Origin: DATFAS01 sp035254305
GTDB taxonomy: Bacteria > Bacillota > Bacilli > Aneurinibacillales > RAOX-1
Direction: 5' to 3'
Assembly: GCA_035254305.1 (NCBI GenBank)
Contig: DATFAS010000153.1
Location: forward strand, 1-9,810
DNA length: 9,810 nucleotides
Numbering within the stretch: position 1 is the stretch's first letter; each line of letters begins with the position of its first letter. The position numbers and the translations under genes are program-made. Below are positions 1-5,874 of the stretch, in pieces. The notes below the pieces were generated by a model that was not told the origin of the DNA, did not search any database, and saw nothing but the letters and a program-made list of their open reading frames with translations.

Positions 1-1289
1 GATTGACGAGACTGTTCAGCTAACTTCCGTACTTCATCAGCAACAATTGAAAATCCTCTTCCATGTTCACCAGCCCTTGCTGCTTCAATCGCTGCGTTTA
101 AGGCAAGTAAATTTGTTTGATCTGCAATAGCTGTTATGACCTCGATGATTTTACCGATTTCTTGGGATCGTTCCTTTAATTGATCAATAGCATCTGCTGT
201 ATGTTGAGTTCCCCTTTCAATAGATTCCATCTGCTGTATAGCTTTCTGGATCGATTGATTTCCTTGGATAGAGAGTTTGTTTGTTTCCTGTGCGGATTTG
301 GCTACCATCGCGGCGGATTCAGCAATCCGTTGGACTTCAACGGAGACATTCTCCATAGACTTTGAATTTTCGGTAGAACTGGTGCACTGCATTTCGGCTC
401 CATTTGCCACTTCTTGCATAGCTGAAGCAATCTGGTTGGTTGCTAGCGTGGCTTGATGTGTCGTTGCAAGGAGTTCCTCGGAAGAGGCGGCCACTTTTTC
501 TGCGTCTGCATTGATTTGGCGAACTAATTGTCGGAGATTTGAGGTCATGTGATTAAAAGAATGAGCTAAATCAGCGACTTCATCCTTTGCTTTGACTTTG
601 ATTTCTTCCTGAGTCAAATCTCCTGAAGCCACTTTTTCTGCCGCTTTGGAGAGAACAATTATTGGCCTAGAAATCATTCGACTAATATAGAATGCAGCTA
701 ACGCGCCTACAATAAGAGCCAAAATCCCTAATGAAATAAACTCACGTTTCATTTCATTAACGATCACTTGCGTTTCCTTTTTCCCTTGTTCTAATAATGC
801 TGTTTGGAATTGAATCATTTCTTCGGCTTTATTTTGGAAACCAACTACTAATGAGGGACCATTCTTGGAAATGACATCTATGTAGGTAGGATCATTTTTC
901 TTTTTTAGAGTGGTGGTTTCATCCGCTACTCGAATATATTGATCGGTATATTGCTGTAATTCATGTAAAAGCTTCTTTTGGCTATCTAGCGTCAGTTTAT
1001 TTTCTAAATCACTGCTGATCCGATTGTATTTATCTTTGGATTGAACATAACTTCCCAATGATTCTCCGTTGCCCATAAGAAGATAGCCTCGATTAGCCAG
1101 TTGAATATCTTTTGATGCTTCTATTAACTCTCGCACCATATTAATTTTTTGTACTCGATCATCTAGTAAGTTTTCATATTCTTTTTGAACGGCCTCCATT
1201 TTGTGATAGGAGAGACCTCCCATGATCAGCAAGAGAAGTAAAACAGAGCCAAAGCCTACAAATAGTTTTTTCGTAATCGTAAATTTCAT
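1..1289 (-). CDS. Membrane methyl-accepting chemotaxis protein, 3' end beyond the window
   Basis: This is a transmembrane chemoreceptor that should signal to CheA/CheW. The 429 visible codons start at ATG 1289, preceded on the minus strand by AGAGGGTG about 5 nt away. Seen in order: membrane helix about residues 9-27; an extracellular helical sensor about 28-182 of the four-helix-bundle/CHASE3 type, with an ANRGYLLMGN turn near 65-74; second membrane helix about 184-203; HAMP about 204-258; then the methylation and signalling coiled coil. The hairpin tip NLLALNAAIEAARAGEHG is at 393-410 and the frame is still open at the left edge. Compared with the receptor at 5875-7563, which has its tip at the same residue numbers, about 130 residues are missing outside the window. 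It is divergent from the cytoplasmic receptor at 1666. Family assignment is secure; the ligand is unknown. Confidence 0.95.
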   Translation of the reverse strand, partial: MKFTITKKLFVGFGSVLLLLLIMGGLSYHKMEAVQKEYENLLDDRVQKINMVRELIEASKDIQLANRGYLLMGNGESLGSYVQSKDKYNRISSDLENKLTLDSQKKLLHELQQYTDQYIRVADETTTLKKKNDPTYIDVISKNGPSLVVGFQNKAEEMIQFQTALLEQGKKETQVIVNEMKREFISLGILALIVGALAAFYISRMISRPIIVLSKAAEKVASGDLTQEEIKVKAKDEVADLAHSFNHMTSNLRQLVRQINADAEKVAASSEELLATTHQATLATNQIASAMQEVANGAEMQCTSSTENSKSMENVSVEVQRIAESAAMVAKSAQETNKLSIQGNQSIQKAIQQMESIERGTQHTADAIDQLKERSQEIGKIIEVITAIADQTNLLALNAAIEAARAGEHGRGFSIVADEVRKLAEQSRQ

Positions 1290-1665
1290 TTTTACACCCT
1301 CTTATTTTCTAATCCACCTTCACAACAAAAAAATATCTATATTTAGTGAAAGCCCCCCTGTTTTTTGATGACTGGAATCCTTAATAGAACATGGCCATTT
1401 GGTTTGTTTTCACCTCCGAAACCAATAAATCTACGCTAAAAATAGTTTACCAAATGTTTACATCATTGAATATGGAATTAATGAAAAATATGGATTTTAT
1501 TAACATTTTTTAATCATAACTTAACATTGTAAATGATAGTGGATTATCTAAAGTATCGCTGGAAAATGGGGAGAGAATAATATTGTTAAAATTTGAACGT
1601 ACGCGAAATTTGTCGAATTTTAGAGGAGATATTGTATTTTTGTCGAATTGATATTCCGATAAACC
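1290..1665. other. AT-rich divergent intergenic region between two chemoreceptor genes
   Basis: This 376-nt stretch separates the divergent receptor genes and must hold the promoter of the minus-strand receptor. I could not pick one convincingly, because many AT-rich hexamers fit weakly. No sigma-D motility promoter (TAAA, about 15 nt, GCCGATAT) was found on either strand. On the minus strand there is a G-run (ACAGGGGGGC, about 1352-1361) and an SD-like GGAGGTGA (about 1412-1419) followed 11 nt later by a five-codon frame, MAMFY, near 1386-1403; neither can be given a role. On the plus strand, GGGGAGAG (about 1568-1575) precedes a TTG at 1583 that opens a 22-codon frame ending at 1651. Confidence 0.5.
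1609..1649 (+). repeat. Pair of 11-bp direct repeats TTTGTCGAATT, 30 bp apart
   Basis: TTTGTCGAATT occurs at 1609-1619 and again at 1639-1649, a centre-to-centre distance of exactly 30 bp (close to three helical turns). The flanking bases do not match, so this is not simply a longer tandem duplication. It lies immediately upstream of the cytoplasmic chemoreceptor frame, so it could be a regulator site or a scar of rearrangement in a decayed 5' end. The identity is exact; the role is unknown. Confidence 0.55.
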
Positions 1666-2430
1666 ATGTCGTTTCAATCGTTAGGAAAGAGAGTAGAGAT
1701 TATTGCAGAATCCATAGAATCTGTTGCTGAAAACACCAATAATATCCATTCTAAAACACAAAATAGCAACAAGCAGCTAACGGATTTAGCTACTTCTATA
1801 AACGATGTTTCTACTTCATTCGTCGATATCCAGGAGAAAGTGGATACCCTTAAAACGGGAGTTCAACGGATAACGGAGATTACTAGTTTTATCAATGATA
1901 TTGCCAACCAAACCAACCTACTTTCACTTAACGCATCCATAGAAGCCTCGCGCGCAGGTGAAGCAGGTCGTGGTTTTGCTGTTGTAGCGGGGGAAATTCG
2001 AAAATTAGCTGAAGAATCTAGGCACTCAGCAGAAAATATTAGTGAATTACTAGACGGTATTCATCGTGAAATGGGTCAAGTGGCAGCCATATCCGAAAAA
2101 ACGAATGTTGTCCTTAGCCAACAAACAAAGGTTGTAAGAACGACGTTGGAGGCATTTCGGGATATTAACGAATCTATTGAAATCATGATGCCTCAAATTG
2201 GAGAGATTAGATCCTCTGTTCAAGCACTAAATACCGAAAAGGATACGATTCTTCAAGCGGTAGTAAGCACCTCTGCTGTGGCAGAAGAAAATTCAGCATC
2301 GTCAGAAGGAATATCGGCTGCTTCGGTTGAACTCGCAAGTTCATCGGATGAAGTGGCTAATTCCGTTAAAGAGTTAGAGATGCTCACGAAAGAAATGATA
2401 CATGAAGTAAAAAGATTCACTTTGAACTAA
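1666..2430 (+). CDS. Cytoplasmic chemoreceptor signalling domain, probably 5'-truncated
   Basis: The 254-residue product is almost entirely the MCP coiled-coil hairpin, with the tip NQTNLLSLNASIEASRAGEA at 81-100 and a C-terminal EENSASSEGIS stretch near 207-217. It has no membrane helix, HAMP or recognisable sensor, so it should be cytosolic, like soluble receptors such as B. subtilis YfmS. Two things are odd. The ATG at 1666 follows an in-frame stop (1660-1662) by only 3 nt and has no Shine-Dalgarno sequence. The arm before the tip is about 90 residues while the arm after it is about 150, so the two helices cannot pair along their full length. This suggests loss of N-terminal coding sequence, or a decayed gene. 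The nearest good ribosome binding sites upstream (about 1568-1575 and 1622-1630) lead into other frames. A soluble truncated receptor that still works is possible. Confidence 0.7.
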   Translation: MSFQSLGKRVEIIAESIESVAENTNNIHSKTQNSNKQLTDLATSINDVSTSFVDIQEKVDTLKTGVQRITEITSFINDIANQTNLLSLNASIEASRAGEAGRGFAVVAGEIRKLAEESRHSAENISELLDGIHREMGQVAAISEKTNVVLSQQTKVVRTTLEAFRDINESIEIMMPQIGEIRSSVQALNTEKDTILQAVVSTSAVAEENSASSEGISAASVELASSSDEVANSVKELEMLTKEMIHEVKRFTLN

Positions 2431-2435
2431 GGAAT

Positions 2436-2491
2436 AAAAGGCTTTCCAACAAGATCAGTAAAAACTGACATCTGGAGTAGCCTTTTTCTTT
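2436..2491 (+). terminator. Intrinsic terminator after the cytoplasmic chemoreceptor
   Basis: AAAAGGCT (2436-2443) pairs with AGCCTTTT (2479-2486), followed by a T-rich tract interrupted by one C through 2493. The enclosed segment can form a second small hairpin (CAGT/ACTG around an AAAA loop, about 2455-2466). It sits 5 nt after the TAA of the receptor. On the other strand the stem is followed by TTTTATT, so it may also help stop the convergent cytochrome transcript. Confidence 0.75.
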
Positions 2492-2534
2492 TTGAAGATC
2501 ATAGTTCGAAACCTTTAAATGATTTAGGGAATAC

Positions 2535-3173
2535 CTACTCCATGGTTGCTCTTATCTCCGCTGTCTTTTGTTTTCCGCGTAAATCTACTACTTTCAAGGC
2601 TGCCCAGGTCAATAGGGTTATAGCTGTTACAAGAATCATAAATCCACCAGCATGAATCAATAAGGCTACTATCCATAAACTACTTAGGATCAGATGGGAT
2701 GTTCTCATGTATTTGTTATTGAATCGTTTAATCAACCATCCATAAGTAGCTATAGCTAACAGAAGAAGAAAAGCAGCTAAACCAGTTAAATATTTTGGGT
2801 GGTCAAAATCTAGTAGAAAATAAGCGCCATGTGCAACAGTTAAAACGAATGCAGCCCAGCCGACATAGGTATGAGCTTTATAGATCTTTTTTGCAAATTT
2901 CTTGATCACCATAGAACTAGAAGTTAATTTTTTCTTAAATAAAAGCCAATAGAAACTGATAGCTCCACATGCTATTGCGACATTACCTATGTTGTTGAAT
3001 ATTTCCTTAACGACATTTCTTTCATGAGGTTGCATTTCTCCATTCGGCCCAACCCCCGGATGTCCCCCCACATGCTGCATCATCGTAACCACACCATAAC
3101 CGATTAAAAACAAACTAACCAATGACACTAAAATAGCTGGAATAAACACAGCACGACTATTTTTCATCATCAT
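2535..3173 (-). CDS. Six-helix four-histidine b-type cytochrome, ferric-reductase-like membrane domain
   Basis: This 212-residue integral membrane protein has helices at about 9-31, 61-80, 102-121, 128-147, 160-176 and 177-195. Two helices carry histidine pairs with the same spacing: H101/H115 and H160/H174. That is the bis-heme ligand pattern of the ferric reductase/NOX/YedZ(MsrQ) membrane domain, so it probably passes electrons through two b hemes. There is no FAD or NAD domain, so a partner must supply or take the electrons. The loop after helix 1 contains H34, H38 and H50, which could bind metal (inference). Three ATGs in a row open the gene. GAAAGGG lies 2, 5 and 8 nt before them, so the third (3167) or second is the likelier start. 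It has its own promoter with a phased operator upstream and is separated from the dehydrogenase by a terminator. Substrate and partner are unknown. Confidence 0.75.
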   Translation of the reverse strand: MMMKNSRAVFIPAILVSLVSLFLIGYGVVTMMQHVGGHPGVGPNGEMQPHERNVVKEIFNNIGNVAIACGAISFYWLLFKKKLTSSSMVIKKFAKKIYKAHTYVGWAAFVLTVAHGAYFLLDFDHPKYLTGLAAFLLLLAIATYGWLIKRFNNKYMRTSHLILSSLWIVALLIHAGGFMILVTAITLLTWAALKVVDLRGKQKTAEIRATME

Positions 3174-3216
3174 TACCCTTTCTCTTTATCATTTTGTAGA
3201 GTTCCAAGCTCATCTG

Positions 3217-3222
3217 ATAATA
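3217..3222 (-). promoter_or_regulatory. Likely -10 element of the cytochrome gene (TATTAT)
   Basis: Read on the minus strand, TATTAT lies about 45 nt before the start codons and 15 nt downstream of the last operator repeat. A good -35 hexamer is absent: the expected position (3240-3245) is TTTTTC and overlaps the last repeat. This is the arrangement of an activator-dependent promoter, where the regulator replaces -35 contacts. Confidence 0.5.
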
Positions 3223-3237
3223 ATTTAAACCCCAAGA

Positions 3238-3276
3238 CTGAAAAAATAGTGAAAGTAAGCTGAAAGAAAACTGAAA
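3238..3276 (-). promoter_or_regulatory. Four phased TTTCAG repeats: putative OmpR/PhoB-type response-regulator operator
   Basis: Read toward the cytochrome gene, TTTCAG (3276-3271), TTTCAG (3265-3260), TTTCAC (3254-3249) and TTTCAG (3243-3238) recur with exactly 5-bp spacers, an 11-bp period. OmpR/PhoB-family regulators bind such head-to-tail hexamers, for example PhoP on TTAACA-like repeats in Bacillus and CiaR on TTTAAG-N5-TTTAAG in streptococci. The last copy covers the expected -35 position. The regulator itself is not in the window, and the hexamer is not one I can tie to a named protein. Confidence 0.65.
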
Positions 3277-3314
3277 ATCGATCAAAATGGTTAGAGAAAG
3301 CTAACGCTGAAATG

Positions 3315-3358
3315 AAAAGATCCATAAACAACTCCAGATCAAGGAGTACTTATGGATC
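3315..3358 (-). terminator. Intrinsic terminator of the short-chain dehydrogenase gene
   Basis: GATCCATAA (3319-3327) pairs perfectly with TTATGGATC (3350-3358), and inside it ACTCC (3331-3335) pairs with GGAGT (3343-3347). On the minus strand the stem is followed by TTTTCATTT. It begins 12 nt after the dehydrogenase stop and separates that gene from the cytochrome promoter. Confidence 0.85.
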
Positions 3359-3370
3359 GTTAATTTCATC

Positions 3371-4129
3371 TTAAAAATTACTTCGTGATTGTCCACCATC
3401 TACATTTAGGGTAGCTCCAACAATCCATGAAGCTTTTTCAGACGCAAGGAACACAGCTACATGTGCCACTTCCTCCACCGTACCGAATCGTCCTGCTGGA
3501 ATCTCCTGCTTGACAAAATTTCGAATTTGCTCAGGATTATGCTCGAGTCTTTTCTGCCAGTTTCCAGAAGGGTGAAGGATCGAACCCGGTGCAATGCCAT
3601 TGACTCGAATGCCTTCTGAGATCACTTCATTGGCAAAAGCCTTGGTAAAGCTGATAAGGGCAGCTTTGCTATTGTTGTAGGTGATTTTTCCTCCTGACTC
3701 TCTTCCGTATATAGAAGAAATGTTAAGGATCGAGCCTCCACCTGTTTTCCTCATTTCTTCCGCAGCCATTTGGCTAAATTGAACAGCTGAGAGGTAATTC
3801 AGTTGGATGGCCTCAACGAACAGTGAAAGATCCGTTTTTAATGCTTTTCCCCCGTTACTTCCTCCCACATTATTAATGAGCACATCAATTCGGCCATAAT
3901 CACTGATTAGTTTACGAAAAATACATTCCCTCTCCGAAGCAACCGAAAGGTTTCCTTGATATAGATTTACCTGTCCAAGCTGTGTCTGTGCTTTTTGTAA
4001 ATCCTCTTCAGAACGGGCAGCAATCGCTACGCGAGCACCTTCTTCTAGAAATGCTTGGGCAATCGCTTTGCCAATTCCTCTTGATCCCCCAGTAATGAAT
4101 ACAACCTTCCCTGATAACCCTAGTTCCAA
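3371..4129 (-). CDS. Classical short-chain dehydrogenase/reductase (FabG-like)
   Basis: This NAD(P)-dependent oxidoreductase of 252 residues has the usual length of the classical SDR family. Visible motifs are the Rossmann loop TGGSRGIG (13-20), an R39 after the second strand that favours NADPH, NNVGG (86-90) and N111. The catalytic set is S138, Y151 and K155 (YNNSK), followed by the PG turn at 181-182 and a C-terminal GATLNVDGG typical of FabG relatives. The start is TTG at 4129, chosen because AAAGGAGG sits about 9 nt before it and no ATG fits. The substrate cannot be told from sequence: FabG-like SDRs include acyl-carrier reductases, sugar and alcohol dehydrogenases. It is transcribed alone and ends in its own terminator. 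Confidence 0.92.
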   Translation of the reverse strand: MELGLSGKVVFITGGSRGIGKAIAQAFLEEGARVAIAARSEEDLQKAQTQLGQVNLYQGNLSVASERECIFRKLISDYGRIDVLINNVGGSNGGKALKTDLSLFVEAIQLNYLSAVQFSQMAAEEMRKTGGGSILNISSIYGRESGGKITYNNSKAALISFTKAFANEVISEGIRVNGIAPGSILHPSGNWQKRLEHNPEQIRNFVKQEIPAGRFGTVEEVAHVAVFLASEKASWIVGATLNVDGGQSRSNF

Positions 4130-4243
4130 GATGATGTTCCTCCTTTTTGCAGTTCAACTAAATTTCCTTTATTTTAACAGAAAAATTAGTCGTGCTATAA
4201 TCAAAGGAAGGATACACCTGGAAATGAAAGGAATAAGTAACAA

Positions 4244-4333
4244 GTGCTTCATAAAATAACGCTGCAAACCAACATGCGTGATGAAATGATAGATATTACA
4301 GCAAGTGTTCATGATATTGTCCACAGTGAGTAA
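4244..4333 (+). pseudogene. N-terminal remnant of a YjbQ/UPF0047-family gene
   Basis: A GTG at 4244, with GAAAGGAA 10 nt upstream, opens a 29-residue frame starting MLHKITLQTNMRDEM and ending IDITASVHDIVHSE before TAA. This pattern, a beta strand and then an EMIDIT helix start, resembles the first quarter of YjbQ/UPF0047 proteins (about 130-140 residues, 'secondary thiamine-phosphate synthase' family). The rest of the family, including its conserved HTT and NENAD regions, is not present in any frame downstream; instead the next promoter begins 14 nt later. I read this as the left-over 5' end of a deleted gene. The assignment rests on remembered family sequence over a short stretch, so it is moderate. 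A genuine small peptide is the alternative. Confidence 0.5.
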
Positions 4334-4347
4334 ACTAATTCTAATAG

Positions 4348-4376
4348 TTGAAAATATTTGTATATTACGGTATAAT
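4348..4376 (+). promoter_or_regulatory. Sigma-A type promoter of the riboswitch-benE unit
   Basis: TTGAAA (4348-4353), a 17-nt spacer and a perfect TATAAT (4371-4376) form a near-consensus vegetative promoter. Transcription would start near 4383, about 15 nt before the first helix of the riboswitch aptamer. Confidence 0.85.
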
Positions 4377-4397
4377 TTGATTTAATTAAAAAATCGG

Positions 4398-4467
4398 TTG
4401 TATGTAACTGGCGAAGAGTGGGATACCACGAGGGAGCATACAATTTTTATAGCCGTTCGCCTGGGCA
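4398..4467 (+). promoter_or_regulatory. ZTP (pfl) riboswitch aptamer
   Basis: The RNA matches the ZTP riboswitch layout. P1 is TTGTATG (4398-4404) with CATACAA (4437-4443). Then come the conserved ACTGGCG (4407-4413), the P2 hairpin GTGG-GATA-CCAC (4418-4429) and the conserved GGGAGC (4432-4437). After a short linker comes the hallmark CGCCTGGGCA (4458-4467). GCC (4452-4454) can pair with GGC (4464-4466) as P3. GGCG (4410-4413) can pair with CGCC (4458-4461) as the pseudoknot. The class binds ZTP/ZMP, which accumulates when 10-formyl-tetrahydrofolate is short, and normally turns on purine and one-carbon genes. Here it lies 68 nt before a BenE-family transporter. Confidence 0.9.
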
Positions 4468-4505
4468 GAAGTATTTGATTTCATAATCGAATGCTTTTTC
4501 TTTTT
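4467..4505 (+). terminator. Riboswitch expression-platform terminator
   Basis: AGTATTTGATT (4470-4480) pairs over 11 positions, two of them G-T wobbles, with AATCGAATGCT (4485-4495) around a TCAT loop. TTTTCTTTTT (4496-4505) follows. The stem can extend by three pairs to A4467, the last conserved base of the aptamer, so it directly abuts P3. That fits an ON switch: ligand-stabilised P3 and pseudoknot block the terminator and let transcription enter the transporter gene. Confidence 0.88.
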
Positions 4506-4535
4506 ATGCAAAGAAATGCTAGGGGGATAGGAAAG

Positions 4536-5714
4536 ATGACCATTCAACAGCTTAAAACTGATCTCTCCATTTCGGCACTTACGGCAGGTTTTATTGCAAC
4601 CATGGTGTCGTATGCGGGGCCGTTACTCATTGTTATGCAAGCAGCAAATGTAGCTCAGTTAAATGATCAACTGTTAGCCTCTTGGATATGGGCTATTTCA
4701 TTTGGTAGTGGTTTAACGTGTATTCTTTTAAGCATTTGGTTCAAAACTCCGGTAATTACTGCCTTTTCAACACCTGGTGCTGTGCTTCTAGTCTCAAGCT
4801 TCGAACATTATAGTTATTCCGATTCGATAGGTGCATTTTTATTTTCTGCCATATTAATTAGCATAATGGGATTCACTGGGTTATTCTCAAAGTTCCTGAA
4901 AGGAATTCCTCAATCGATCACAACAGCCATGCTTGCGGGAATTTTACTGAAATTCGGTATAGATGTTTTTGTATCCTTAAAACAATCTCCATTCATGGTT
5001 ATTCCGATGCTTCTGTGTTTTCTATTGGTAAAACGTTTCTCACCCCGATTTGCAGTCCTCATTACGTTGATTGTTGGAATAGGGATCGCTTACAAACTCC
5101 ACCAGCTTGATTTGACTCCAATGAATATTTCCTTAGTTATACCAGTGTTTACAGAACCAACATTTTCTATGGATGCAATAATCGGTTTGGGCATTCCCTT
5201 GTGTATCATCAATATGACCTCTCAGAATGCCCCGGGTATAGCTGTACTTAGAGCAGATGGGTATCAAACTCCTGCTAGCCCACTAGTCACTACAACTGGG
5301 ATTGCTTCCCTGGTTTCGGCTCCATTTGGTTCACACGGGATTACCTTAGCAGCCATCACAGCAGCCATCTGTACAGGGAAGGAAGCACATAATCATCCAG
5401 AGAAGCGTTACATAGCAGGGATTACTTGTGGGATTTTTTATCTTCTATTTGGTCTCTTTGGTGCTACCATAGTCTCTCTTTTTTCCGTCTTTCCGAAAGA
5501 ACTCATCGCGGTTGTTGCCGGTGTTGCATTGCTCGCTTCATTAAGTTCAAGTCTTTCATCTGCGATGAATGAACCTTCCCAAAGGGATAGCGCATTAATT
5601 ACCTTCCTAGTTACCGCATCTGGATTATCCGTCATGGGTGTAGGTGCTGCCTTTTGGGGGTTAATTGCTGGTGTACTGACCCATATCATTTTGAAAGGTA
5701 ATCCGTTTTCTTAA
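4536..5714 (+). CDS. benE: BenE-family membrane transporter under ZTP riboswitch control
   Basis: This is a 392-residue polytopic membrane protein with about 12 helices, the normal size of the BenE (benzoate/proton symporter, E. coli YdcO) family of the APC superfamily. Diagnostic stretches are TPGAVLL (79-85), NAPGIAVLRADGY (231-243) and APFGSHGITLAAITAAICTG (262-281), followed by KEAHNHPEKRYIAG. The start is ATG 4536, with AGGGGG 9 nt upstream. The in-frame ATG at 4491 lies inside the riboswitch terminator hairpin and cannot be the normal start. No catabolic benzoate genes are nearby. The upstream ZTP riboswitch instead suggests a role in folate or purine supply. My inference is p-aminobenzoate, which is a benzoate-like folate precursor, or a nucleobase-like compound, because the NCS2 nucleobase permeases are relatives. 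No clear terminator follows. Confidence 0.9.
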   Translation: MTIQQLKTDLSISALTAGFIATMVSYAGPLLIVMQAANVAQLNDQLLASWIWAISFGSGLTCILLSIWFKTPVITAFSTPGAVLLVSSFEHYSYSDSIGAFLFSAILISIMGFTGLFSKFLKGIPQSITTAMLAGILLKFGIDVFVSLKQSPFMVIPMLLCFLLVKRFSPRFAVLITLIVGIGIAYKLHQLDLTPMNISLVIPVFTEPTFSMDAIIGLGIPLCIINMTSQNAPGIAVLRADGYQTPASPLVTTTGIASLVSAPFGSHGITLAAITAAICTGKEAHNHPEKRYIAGITCGIFYLLFGLFGATIVSLFSVFPKELIAVVAGVALLASLSSSLSSAMNEPSQRDSALITFLVTASGLSVMGVGAAFWGLIAGVLTHIILKGNPFS

Positions 5715-5784
5715 ATAATAGAGAATTTCATTATATATAATCCTCCTTCAAACCTTGTATTTCAATATGAGGAAGATGTTACCA

Positions 5785-5813
5785 TTGTTTTTAAAGTGAT
5801 TATACTATATAAT
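5785..5813 (+). promoter_or_regulatory. Sigma-A type promoter of the second membrane chemoreceptor
   Basis: TTGTTT (5785-5790), a 17-nt spacer and a perfect TATAAT (5808-5813) lie about 60 nt before the chemoreceptor start. The sigma-D type motif expected for a flagellar regulon gene is not visible, so the receptor may be expressed with housekeeping genes. Confidence 0.7.
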
Positions 5814-5874
5814 TTCTGCGGTATATTATTATATTCAGAAATATAGAGTTTTTCGAGAAGGGATTATACTTATA

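Noticed and set aside
1331..1440. Possible c-di-GMP or other riboswitch before the minus-strand chemoreceptor
   Set aside because: There is a G-run and a short GGTTT/AAACC pairing, but the conserved elements of the c-di-GMP-I or other riboswitch classes I know are missing.
1500..1528. TTAACATT repeated at 1500 and 1521, resembling PhoP boxes
   Set aside because: The spacing is 21 bp rather than the 11-bp period of PhoP sites, the middle position matches poorly, and the region is very AT-rich.
1583..1666. Single frameshift joining the 22-codon TTG frame to the cytoplasmic chemoreceptor
   Set aside because: The stop in the receptor frame (1660) is downstream of the stop in the upstream frame (1649), so one indel cannot connect them; at least two changes would be needed.
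4068..4259. 63-codon plus-strand open frame
   Set aside because: It lies largely antisense to the N-terminal coding part of the dehydrogenase, has no ribosome binding site, and its product is low-complexity. The dehydrogenase motifs make the minus strand the coding one.
4491..4535. Upstream ATG as the start of the BenE transporter
   Set aside because: It falls inside the riboswitch terminator hairpin and T-tract, and ATG 4536 has a proper ribosome binding site.
5715..5874. Terminator after benE and a sigma-D promoter before the chemoreceptor
   Set aside because: Only weak AT-rich pairings are present with no stable GC stem. No TAAA-N15-GCCGATAT pattern is seen, whereas a good sigma-A promoter is present.
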